Below, one piece after another: positions 1 through 4,868 of a stretch of 5,117 nt of DNA. The DNA is from an uncultured Bacteroidales bacterium (lineage in GTDB: Bacteria; Bacteroidota; Bacteroidia; Bacteroidales; Paludibacteraceae), in the NCBI GenBank assembly GCA_937910305.1, contig CALEPS010000137.1:1-5117 (forward strand), in the 5' to 3' direction. Numbering within the stretch: position 1 is the stretch's first letter; every line of letters starts with the position of its first letter. Below the pieces are notes generated by a model. It was not told the DNA's origin and searched no databases. It worked only from the letters and a program-made list of their open reading frames with translations. Both the position numbers and the translations under genes were made by a program.

Positions 1-1285
1 GACCGATACCGAACTGGTTGTAGAGCTGCTCGCCTACAGTGCGGACACGGCGGTTGGACAAGTGGTCGATATCATCCACCTCGGCATTGCTGTTGATCAG
101 CATGACGAGATACTTGATGATCTCAATCATATCCTCCTTGGTCAGGACACGGGTGTCCTCCGGGATGGACATGTTAAGCTTGCGGTTGATACGGTAACGT
201 CCCACCTCGCCCAGGTCATAGCGTTTCTGGGAGAAGAAGAGGTTCTGGATCATCTCTCGCGCCGTAGCATCATCAGCCGGCTCGGCATTACGCAACTGGC
301 GGTAGATATAGAGGACAGCCTCCTTCTCCGTCTTAGCCGGGTCTTTCTGCAGGGTGTTGAAGATGATGGAGAAATCGTTCTCGCGTTCCTGATCCTTATG
401 CAGCAGCACGGATTTGGAGCCGGACTCGAGGATGATATCAATAATCTCCGGCGTCAGCTCTTCCTCACGCTCTACCACAATCTGGTTACGCTCGATAGAC
501 GACACCTCACCGGTATCCTCGTCCACGAAATCCTCGATCGTCGGTTTCATCACATAGCCGGCTAACTTGCGTCCCATGCAGGCCTCCAGCGCCTCGCGGT
601 TCACCTTCACCTCCTCTGCCAAATCGAAGCAGTTGAGGATGTCCTTGTCGGACTCGAAACCGATAGCACGGAGCAGGGTCGTTACCGGCAATTTCTTCTT
701 ACGGTCGATGTAAGCATACATGACCTTGTTTATATCCGTGGCGAACTCGATCCAAGAGCCGCGGAACGGAATGATACGCGCCGAATAGAGCTTGGTTCCG
801 TTAGAGTGCATCGAGGTGCCGAAGAACACACCCGGCGAACGGTGCAACTGGCTTACGATAACACGCTCGGCACCGTTGATGACAAAGGTGCCTTTCGGCG
901 TCATGTAAGGGATAGTACCCAGGTAAACATCGGAAACGACTGTGTCGAAATCCTCATGATCCGGATCGTCGCAGCTCAGGCGCAGTTTGGCCTTCAAAGG
1001 CACGGAATAGGTCAGACCGCGCTTGATGCACTCCTCAATCGAGTAGCGGGGACGGTCCACCGAATAATCCAAGAACGCCAGAGTGAAGCTGTTACGGGTA
1101 TCCTGAATCGGGAAGTTCTCCGAGAATACCTTAAAGAGTCCCTCTTTACGTCTCTGCTCCGGAGTAGAATCCATCTGCAGGAATTCGGCGAAGGACTTCA
1201 GCTGAATGTCGAGAAAGTCAGGATAAGGCATATGCTTCTGCATACGGCTGAAATTGACTCTCTGCTGTTTTTTACTTGTAGCCAT
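1..1285 (-). CDS. rpoB: RNA polymerase beta subunit, N-terminal part (3' end outside window)
   Basis: Beta subunit of the core RNA polymerase; together with beta' it forms the catalytic cleft and DNA channel. The reading frame is open from an ATG at 1285 to the window edge, giving 428 codons out of an expected roughly 1,270 for Bacteroidota. The protein starts MATSKKQQRVNFSRMQKHMP. It carries the conserved block ERVIVSQLHRSPGVFF at about residues 140-155, which is the N-terminal rifampicin-site region of the family, and ends at DHLSNRRVRTVGEQLYNQFG, just before the main rifampicin clusters, which are therefore not visible here. The start is chosen because conserved N-terminal sequence begins directly after it and because A/T-rich DNA with no earlier in-frame homology lies upstream. 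No Shine-Dalgarno is present; the preceding bases are A/T-rich. It follows rplL after a 234-base spacer with hairpins, so its expression may be partly uncoupled from the ribosomal genes (inference). Identity is essentially certain. Confidence 0.98.
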   Translation of the reverse strand, partial: MATSKKQQRVNFSRMQKHMPYPDFLDIQLKSFAEFLQMDSTPEQRRKEGLFKVFSENFPIQDTRNSFTLAFLDYSVDRPRYSIEECIKRGLTYSVPLKAKLRLSCDDPDHEDFDTVVSDVYLGTIPYMTPKGTFVINGAERVIVSQLHRSPGVFFGTSMHSNGTKLYSARIIPFRGSWIEFATDINKVMYAYIDRKKKLPVTTLLRAIGFESDKDILNCFDLAEEVKVNREALEACMGRKLAGYVMKPTIEDFVDEDTGEVSSIERNQIVVEREEELTPEIIDIILESGSKSVLLHKDQERENDFSIIFNTLQKDPAKTEKEAVLYIYRQLRNAEPADDATAREMIQNLFFSQKRYDLGEVGRYRINRKLNMSIPEDTRVLTKEDMIEIIKYLVMLINSNAEVDDIDHLSNRRVRTVGEQLYNQFGIG

Positions 1286-1306
1286 TATTTTAGATGGTTG
1301 AAATTG

Positions 1307-1327
1307 GTTTAACAGAATTAAACTGTT
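1307..1327 (-). other. Small alternative hairpins in the rpoB leader
   Basis: Two short, mutually exclusive stems can be drawn 22-42 bases upstream of the rpoB start. One pairs GTTTAA (1307-1312) with TTAAAC (1318-1323), 6 bp around a 5-base loop. The other pairs AACAG (1311-1315) with CTGTT (1323-1327), 5 bp around a 7-base loop. They are A/T-rich and weak, in an A/T-rich leader where such pairings occur by chance. The rest of 1286-1446 holds no recognisable gene and no convincing Bacteroidales promoter (TTTG ... TAnnTTTG). Confidence 0.25.
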
Positions 1328-1446
1328 GGTAATGAATAATTTAAATCTAAATCTGCGGTGACAATGTTTATGCTATTTTAACATTCACCATATAATAATT
1401 ACCAAATTTTTCAGTTTTTTAATCATTCTGTCCTATTGAGCAGAAA

Positions 1447-1484
1447 AGGTTTAGACTCTCATTTTGACGTGAGAATCTAAACCT
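1447..1484 (-). terminator. Strong hairpin between rplL and rpoB, possible attenuator or processing site
   Basis: A 15-bp stem (arms 1447-1461 and 1470-1484) with an 8-base loop (1462-1469). One position is a C/A mismatch on the plus strand but a G.U pair in the minus-strand RNA, so the fold is perfect only in the transcript running rplL to rpoB. It is followed in that direction by only a short T run (TTTT then CTG), so as an intrinsic terminator it looks weak. That suits partial read-through into rpoB, or a nuclease cleavage site. In Escherichia coli the equivalent junction holds an attenuator and an RNase III site; assigning the same role here is inference from position. Confidence 0.6.
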
Positions 1485-1487
1485 ATT

Positions 1488-1508
1488 CCACCCACATAGA
1501 GTGGTTGG
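1488..1508 (-). other. Second hairpin directly upstream of the rplL-rpoB hairpin
   Basis: Arms CCACCCAC (1488-1495) and GTGGTTGG (1501-1508) pair over 8 positions with one internal mismatch around a 5-base loop. In the minus-strand transcript it begins 11 bases after the rplL stop codon and ends 3 bases before the larger hairpin at 1447-1484. The two therefore form a tandem pair capping the 3' end of the rplL message. It may protect that end from exonucleases or work with its neighbour in attenuation (inference). Confidence 0.45.
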
Positions 1509-1519
1509 TTGACGGGGTA

Positions 1520-1900
1520 TTACTTCAGTTCTACCTCTGCGCCTACCTCTTCGAGAGCTTTCTTCAAAGCCTCTGCGGTAGCTTTGTCAACGCCTTCCTT
1601 AACAGTTGCAGGAGCAGCGTCTACGATATCCTTAGCCTCTTTCAGGCCCAGACCGGTTTGCTCTTTAACGGCTTTTACAACCTGGAGCTTCTGTGCACCG
1701 GCGCTCTTCAGAACTACGTCAAACGAGGTCTTCTCCTCTGCAGCCTCAGCAGCAGCGCCGCCAGCAGCAGGAGCAGCAACTGCAACAGCTGCAGCAGCCG
1801 GCTCGATTCCGTACTCCTCTTTGAGGATAGTAGCGAGTTCATTTACTTCCTTAACGGTAAGGTTAACTAATGTTTCAGCAATAACTTTAAGATCTGCCAT
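1520..1900 (-). CDS. rplL: 50S ribosomal protein L7/L12
   Basis: Stalk protein present in several copies on L10, which recruits and activates the translational GTPases EF-Tu, EF-G, IF2 and RF3 on the ribosome. The 126-residue product matches the family length (about 120-130). Residues 1-33 form the N-terminal dimerisation helices. Residues 34-56 are the flexible hinge, almost entirely Ala with Gly, Pro, Val and Glu. Residues 57-126 are the globular factor-binding domain, with the conserved GLGLKEAKDIVDAAP segment and a C-terminal VELK. The start ATG at 1900 gives the typical MADLK N-terminus. Upstream is A/T-rich with no Shine-Dalgarno. It lies 80 bases after rplJ, whose product it binds, and is followed by two tandem hairpins. 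The Ala-rich hinge uses many GCA/GCT/GCC/GCG codons, which makes the DNA locally repetitive and creates false open frames on the opposite strand. Confidence 0.98.
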   Translation of the reverse strand: MADLKVIAETLVNLTVKEVNELATILKEEYGIEPAAAAVAVAAPAAGGAAAEAAEEKTSFDVVLKSAGAQKLQVVKAVKEQTGLGLKEAKDIVDAAPATVKEGVDKATAEALKKALEEVGAEVELK

Positions 1901-1947
1901 TGTCTTATAAATTTAAAAAGTTTTTAATTCAGTTTGTTTGTTTTGTT

Positions 1948-1959
1948 CTAGTTCACTAG
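1948..1959 (-). repeat. Short inverted repeat in the rplJ-rplL spacer
   Basis: Arms CTAGT (1948-1952) and ACTAG (1955-1959) are separated by two bases, within the 80-base spacer between rplJ and rplL. A third CTAG lies at 1972-1975. The downstream part of the spacer toward rplL (1901-1947) is A/T-rich, with runs of A and AAC in the transcript, as is common before Bacteroidales start codons. With a two-base spacer the arms are unlikely to be a stable RNA hairpin; if functional they look more like a protein-binding dyad. No other feature is seen in the spacer. Confidence 0.3.
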
Positions 1960-1980
1960 CAGGATAGTCGTCTAGATAGA

Positions 1981-2511
1981 TTATTCTGCGCGCTCACCGA
2001 GAGTTTGCAGTACACCGTGAATGGTGTTTTGTCCGCTCTGCAGAGCCGAAACGACGTTCTTCGCAGGCGATTGCAGCAAGGCAACCAACTCGGCGATGAG
2101 TTCGTTCTTTGACTTGATAGCGCAGAGGAACTCGAGGTTCTGCTTGCCTACGTAGATAGTTTCTTCTACATATGCAGCTTTGAGCTCCGGCTTAGCCTCA
2201 CCCGTCTTGTCACCTTTGGTAAACTCTTTGATGAGTTTAGCGGGTGCGTTACCGGTGTTGCAAAGCATGAGAGCGGTGTTACCCTTAAGGGCTGAGAAGA
2301 TCTCTGCATCTACGCCCTTTTTCTCAAGAGCTTTCTGCAGAAGCGTGTTCTTAGCCATCAGGAGCTTGATTTCCTGCTTGAAGCATGCGCGACGCAACTC
2401 ACTGGTCTTCGCAGCATCCAAACCCTCGATATTAACGAGATAGAAATGTGCGTACTCAGCCAATTGTGCGCCCAAGGCTTCAATGACGAGATTTTTATCT
2501 TCCTTTTTCAT
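1981..2511 (-). CDS. rplJ: 50S ribosomal protein L10
   Basis: L10 anchors the L7/L12 dimers to the GTPase-associated centre of 23S rRNA, next to L11, forming the base of the P stalk. The 176-residue length is normal for bacterial L10. The N-terminal part has the family pattern: MKKEDKNLVIEALGAQLAEY, a hydrophobic strand (HFYLVNIEGL), then a basic helix segment (ELRRACFKQEIKLLMAKNTL) that contacts rRNA. The C-terminal part (about residues 140-176) is the helix that carries the L7/L12 dimers. The gene starts only 22 bases after the rplA stop, so it is co-transcribed with rplK-rplA. Bacterial L10 often represses its own message by binding a structured leader, but here the spacer is too short to hold one, so any L10 site would have to overlap the end of rplA. 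The sequence before the start is A-rich with no Shine-Dalgarno. Confidence 0.97.
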   Translation of the reverse strand: MKKEDKNLVIEALGAQLAEYAHFYLVNIEGLDAAKTSELRRACFKQEIKLLMAKNTLLQKALEKKGVDAEIFSALKGNTALMLCNTGNAPAKLIKEFTKGDKTGEAKPELKAAYVEETIYVGKQNLEFLCAIKSKNELIAELVALLQSPAKNVVSALQSGQNTIHGVLQTLGERAE

Positions 2512-2533
2512 ACTTGTCTGTAATTTTTAGAGA

Positions 2534-3223
2534 TTAAAGCGATTTGGTATCGATCTTAATACCCTGACTCATAGTGCTGGAAAGATAAACGCTCTTGATG
2601 TACTCACCTTTCGATACAGCCGGTTTCAGGTGCTTGATCGTGTCGATGAACGCCAGAGCGTTCTCTGCGATCTTGTCTGCGCTGAAACTTACTTTACCGA
2701 TGGAGGTATGTACAATACCGAACTTATCAACCTTGAAGTCAATCTTACCACCCTTCACCTCTTTAACAGCTTTCGCTACATCCATGGTAACGGTACCGCT
2801 CTTGGGGTTCGGCATCAAGCCACGAGGACCTAATACGCGACCGAGAGCACCGATCTTACCCATGATCTGAGGTTGCGTGATGATGACGTCAATGTCAGTC
2901 CATCCACCTTTGATCTTTTCAATATACTCATCCAGACCTACATAGTCTGCACCTGCCTCTTTGGCAGCTGCCTCCTGGTCCGGAGTACAGAGTGCGAGAA
3001 CGCGAACGGTCTTACCGGTTCCGTTAGGGAGTGCTACGACGCCGCGAACCATCTGGTTAGCCTTACGCGGGTCAACACCCAGACGTACGTCGATATCGAC
3101 ACTTGCATCGAATTTAGTGGTAGTGATCTCTTTAACGAGAGCAGCTGCCTCTTCGATCGTGTAGAGCTTGCCTGCTTCAATCTTCTCAGCAGCAAGCTTC
3201 TGTTTCTTTGTCAGTTTTGCCAT
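2534..3223 (-). CDS. rplA: 50S ribosomal protein L1
   Basis: L1 builds the mobile stalk at the ribosomal E site and helps move deacylated tRNA out; in many bacteria it also binds the rplK-rplA mRNA to repress it. The 229-residue length is standard. The protein is two-domain: domain I is made of both termini (about 1-66 and 160-229), with the N-terminal MAKLTKKQKLAAEKI and the RNA-binding strand region FDASVDIDVRLGVDPRKANQ. Domain II is inserted between about residues 67 and 159. The family signature GPRGLMPNPKSGTVT is at residues 132-146. The ATG at 3223 gives the usual MAKLTKKQK start. It begins 25 bases after the rplK stop, so the two are surely translated from one message. Confidence 0.98.
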   Translation of the reverse strand: MAKLTKKQKLAAEKIEAGKLYTIEEAAALVKEITTTKFDASVDIDVRLGVDPRKANQMVRGVVALPNGTGKTVRVLALCTPDQEAAAKEAGADYVGLDEYIEKIKGGWTDIDVIITQPQIMGKIGALGRVLGPRGLMPNPKSGTVTMDVAKAVKEVKGGKIDFKVDKFGIVHTSIGKVSFSADKIAENALAFIDTIKHLKPAVSKGEYIKSVYLSSTMSQGIKIDTKSL

Positions 3224-3248
3224 AATTGTTGATGTGATTGAAGTTAGA

Positions 3249-3671
3249 TTACTTTACTACGATACCCATGCTGCGTGCGGTACCCTTAACCATTTTGAGA
3301 GCGGACTCTACGGTGAAGCAGTTCAGATCCACCATCTTGTCCTGGGCGATCTGAAGAGCTTGCTCCTCGGTGATCGTTGCCACTTTGGTACGGTTCGGCT
3401 GGTCGCTGCCGCCCTTCACTTTAGCCGCCTCCAGAAGCTGGATAGCAACAGGAGGAGTCTTAACGATGAAGTCGAACGACTTATCAGCATAAACGGTAAT
3501 GATAACAGGCAGCACTTTACCTGCCTTGTCTTGCGTTCTGGCATTGAACTGTTTGCAGAACTCCATGATGTTCACACCTTTCGAACCCAGAGCCGGGCCT
3601 ACCGGAGGTGCGGGGTTGGCTGCGCCACCCTTGATTTGGAGTTTGATAAAACCAGCAATTTCTTTAGCCAT
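3249..3671 (-). CDS. rplK: 50S ribosomal protein L11
   Basis: L11 binds the GTPase-associated region of 23S rRNA at the base of the P stalk and takes part in factor-dependent steps and stringent-response signalling. The 140-residue length is typical. The N-terminal domain holds NPAPPVGPALGSKGVNIMEF with prolines 22, 23 and 26, the residues known in the family to contact thiostrepton and micrococcin; no resistance-type change is evident at these prolines. The C-terminal rRNA-binding domain ends with the conserved KGTARSMGIVVK. The start ATG at 3671 is preceded by an A-rich stretch (AACAAAAGTAAAACT) with no Shine-Dalgarno. It lies 138 bases after nusG, the longest spacer in the secE-rplJ part of the cluster, and that spacer contains a heptad array. 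In other bacteria an L1-binding operator sits before this gene; I cannot identify one by eye. Confidence 0.98.
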   Translation of the reverse strand: MAKEIAGFIKLQIKGGAANPAPPVGPALGSKGVNIMEFCKQFNARTQDKAGKVLPVIITVYADKSFDFIVKTPPVAIQLLEAAKVKGGSDQPNRTKVATITEEQALQIAQDKMVDLNCFTVESALKMVKGTARSMGIVVK

Positions 3672-3711
3672 AGTTTTACTTTTGTTAATAGTTTTTGACT
3701 TGCAAGCGGGC

Positions 3712-3739
3712 TTTCGACCTTCGATTTTTGACTTTCGAC
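3712..3739 (-). repeat. Four tandem heptads in the nusG-rplK spacer
   Basis: Four contiguous 7-base units read on the plus strand as TTTCGAC (3712), CTTCGAT (3719), TTTTGAC (3726) and TTTCGAC (3733), consensus TTTCGAC. A further isolated TTTTGAC is at 3693-3699. In the transcript the unit reads GTCGAAA. The array has the same length and a related consensus to that at 4404-4431. The remainder of the spacer (3740-3809) is A/T-rich in its centre and shows only an 8-base palindrome, GTACGTAC (3784-3791), with no evident terminator. Confidence 0.7.
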
Positions 3740-3809
3740 CCGATCACCCTCAGTCGGTTAATAATAATTTAAACTACCGAGTAGTACGTACGACCTGTAA
3801 CGGAGTCTC

Positions 3810-4361
3810 CTACTCTTTTTCTACTTGATTGAAGCCGAGCTCCAGAGGAGTCTGGCGGTCAAAAATAGTGACAACCACTTTGAGTTTGTGCTTATCCTGG
3901 CTTACCTCCTGGATAGTACCCTTGAAGCCATTGAACGGACCATCAACCACTTTGATGCTCTCGCCCACGAGGAAAGTAATCTCGCTGGCTGCTCTGGCTT
4001 CCGATTCGGAGGCGATGCCAACCAGTTTGTTGACCTCTTCCTGCGAAACGGGTTCCGGTTTAGCCGAAGTTTTTCCTCCACTCAAAAAGCCCATCACATT
4101 GGGAATGTTGCGCAACAGAGGGAAGCTCTCGTCGCACAAGTAGCACTCTACCAACACGTAGCCCGGAAGCAGATTGCGGTCTTTCTCCGTGCGTTTGCCG
4201 TTTTTGAGAGTCACTACTTTTTCAGTCGGGATCAGCACTTGTGACACATACTCCTGAAACAAGGAACTGGTGACAAGCGCAGAGTTGATATACTCCGCCA
4301 CCTTGCCCTCTTTTCCGGAGATAACACGCATCACATACCATTGTTTTTTGTTCTCAGCCAT
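3810..4361 (-). CDS. nusG: Transcription termination/antitermination factor NusG
   Basis: NusG travels with RNA polymerase, modulates pausing, and through its C-terminal domain contacts either Rho or ribosomal protein S10. The 183-residue product has the standard two-domain build. The NGN domain (about 6-115) contains KQWYVMRVISGKEGKVAEY, the LLPGYVLVE motif near 64-72, and IPNVMGFL; it binds the polymerase clamp. The KOW domain (about 131-182) holds GESIKVVDGPFNGFKGTI and TIFDRQTPLELGFNQVE. The Phe at about 167 corresponds to the one that in E. coli contacts Rho and S10, so both contacts look retained. No insertion is present, unlike NusG of some lineages, and the length argues against a specialised paralogue such as UpxY. 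The stop is TAG. It follows secE after a 72-base spacer full of heptad repeats. Confidence 0.98.
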   Translation of the reverse strand: MAENKKQWYVMRVISGKEGKVAEYINSALVTSSLFQEYVSQVLIPTEKVVTLKNGKRTEKDRNLLPGYVLVECYLCDESFPLLRNIPNVMGFLSGGKTSAKPEPVSQEEVNKLVGIASESEARAASEITFLVGESIKVVDGPFNGFKGTIQEVSQDKHKLKVVVTIFDRQTPLELGFNQVEKE

Positions 4362-4377
4362 AATTCTAAACGTAAAC

Positions 4378-4431
4378 TTTTAACTTTGAAACTTGGAATC
4401 TTCTTTCAACTTTCAACTTTAAACTTTAAAC
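4378..4431 (-). repeat. Heptad repeat array in the secE-nusG spacer
   Basis: The core at 4404... is exactly tandem: TTTCAAC at 4404-4410 and 4411-4417, then TTTAAAC at 4418-4424 and 4425-4431. On the nusG side the series continues in decayed 7-8-base steps, including TTTTAAC at 4378-4384 and TTTGAAAC at 4385-4392. The transcript unit reads GTTTAAA or GTTGAAA. The array begins two bases beyond the secE stop codon and fills most of the spacer up to about 16 bases from the nusG start. It has no self-complementary arms long enough to suggest a hairpin, and is A/T-rich. Confidence 0.75.
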
Positions 4432-4433
4432 TT

Positions 4434-4622
4434 TTAAAACAGACCGTAAACAAACGTCATGATAGACTCAAAACACCAGTCCATAAGCCATACTATCAAG
4501 GATAGTATTATGGAAGCAATCAATACTATCACCGAACTCTGCGCCAACTCTTTGCGTGTCGGCCAGCTTGTCTTGTGAACCAGTTCGTTGTACGATTCTT
4601 TTACACTTTCTACAAACTTCAT
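4434..4622 (-). CDS. secE: Preprotein translocase subunit SecE
   Basis: Essential membrane subunit of the SecYEG channel that clamps the two halves of SecY. The 62-residue product is the short, single-span form found in most bacteria outside the gamma-proteobacteria. It has an amphipathic N-terminal helix (MKFVESVKESYNELVHKTSW), the conserved SWPTRKEL hinge with Trp20-Pro21, then one hydrophobic membrane segment at about residues 31-50, and a short tail ending in YGLF. The ATG at 4622 is preceded by A/T-rich sequence (AAGAAAATCTACTAT) without a Shine-Dalgarno. The gene is placed directly before nusG, the near-universal bacterial arrangement, and downstream of tRNA-Trp. No rpmG (L33) lies between the tRNA and secE, unlike in Firmicutes. 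Confidence 0.96.
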   Translation of the reverse strand: MKFVESVKESYNELVHKTSWPTRKELAQSSVIVLIASIILSLIVWLMDWCFESIMTFVYGLF

Positions 4623-4727
4623 ATATAGTAGATTTTCTTGTTAATCTATGTTTACCTTATTCCGCGCAACAACTCGGCTCCAGCAGGTGCTAAAGTCGAA
4701 TTGGAAGCTATGTTTTAGTACGTTTTT

Positions 4728-4749
4728 GGCGAAGGCGTAACACTTCGCC
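4728..4749 (-). other. Hairpin just downstream of the tRNA-Trp 3' end
   Basis: Arms GGCGAAG (4728-4734) and CTTCGCC (4743-4749) form a perfect 7-bp stem with an 8-base loop. In transcript direction it starts three bases after the tRNA discriminator base and is followed by AAAAACG rather than a T run, so it is not a canonical intrinsic terminator. It may mark the 3' trailer for tRNA processing, or protect the 5' end of the secE message after the tRNA is released (inference). The remaining spacer to secE (4623-4727) shows only a weak A/T-rich 6-bp inverted repeat at 4629-4648 and no clear promoter. Confidence 0.5.
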
Positions 4750-4752
4750 TAG

Positions 4753-4823
4753 CACGGAAGGCAGGAATCGAACCCACATTAACGGTTTTGGAGACCGCTC
4801 TCCTACCATTGGAGGACTTCCGT
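4753..4823 (-). tRNA. tRNA-Trp, anticodon CCA
   Basis: A complete 71-base cloverleaf folds on the minus strand. The acceptor stem is ACGGAAG with CTTCCGT (7 bp) and the discriminator base is G, as in bacterial tRNA-Trp. The D arm is CTCC / GGAG around loop AATGGTA. The anticodon arm is GCGGT / ACCGT (outermost pair G.U) with loop CTCCAAA, so the anticodon is CCA, reading UGG. The variable loop is 4 bases. The T arm is GTGGG / CCTGC with two G.U pairs and loop TTCGATT. The 3' CCA is not encoded (GCT follows the acceptor stem), so it must be added by the CCA-adding enzyme. It lies between tuf and secE with no clear promoter of its own, implying co-transcription with tuf and/or secE and release by RNase P. 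Confidence 0.97.
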
Positions 4824-4855
4824 AAAGCGCCCGGGCTCGAGGCCCGAGCGGTTTA
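4823..4855 (-). terminator. GC-rich hairpin between tuf and tRNA-Trp
   Basis: A 9-bp GC-rich stem (arms 4828-4836 and 4842-4850) with a 5-base loop, extended by a C/C mismatch and four A-T pairs (4823-4826 with 4852-4855). One pair is G.U in the minus-strand RNA but a mismatch on the plus strand, supporting function in the tuf-to-tRNA transcript. It starts 13 bases after the tuf stop and its lower stem includes the first base of the tRNA. Only TTTA follows the core, so termination would be weak; a processing or 3'-end-protecting role is equally possible. Confidence 0.55.
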
Positions 4856-4868
4856 CCGAAATGACGTA

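Noticed and set aside
62..565. 167-codon open frame on the plus strand
   Set aside because: It is antisense to rpoB, whose frame is continuous and conserved here; the product has no recognisable domain and reflects codon bias of the real gene.
806..1312. 168-codon open frame on the plus strand spanning the rpoB start
   Set aside because: It is antisense to the conserved RpoB N-terminus and has no family resemblance or leader of its own.
1339..1483. AATCTAAA shared by the rpoB leader and the 3' arm of the large hairpin, suggesting an antiterminator
   Set aside because: The two copies are in the same orientation, so they would compete for one arm, but only 8 A/T-rich bases match and no complete alternative fold could be built.
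1505..1910. Two overlapping plus-strand open frames, Ser/Ala/Leu-rich
   Set aside because: They are shadows of rplL caused by its Ala-codon-rich hinge, not separate low-complexity proteins.
3784..3791. Palindrome GTACGTAC in the nusG-rplK spacer
   Set aside because: It is a single 8-base palindrome with no second copy and no adjoining motif; too little to call a site.
3168..3828. Plus-strand open frames of 176 and 109 codons across rplK and its spacer
   Set aside because: They are antisense to the conserved L11 gene and carry no recognisable domain; the hydrophobic stretch comes from reverse-complement codons.
3860..3867. TATTTTTG on the minus strand, matching the Bacteroidales -7 promoter element TAnnTTTG
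   Set aside because: It lies inside the conserved end of nusG and has no TTTG-like -33 element at the right distance; an 8-base degenerate match is expected by chance.
4629..4648. TAGATT/AATCTA inverted repeat just before secE
   Set aside because: Six A/T-rich pairs with an 8-base loop would be unstable and are expected in A/T-rich leaders.
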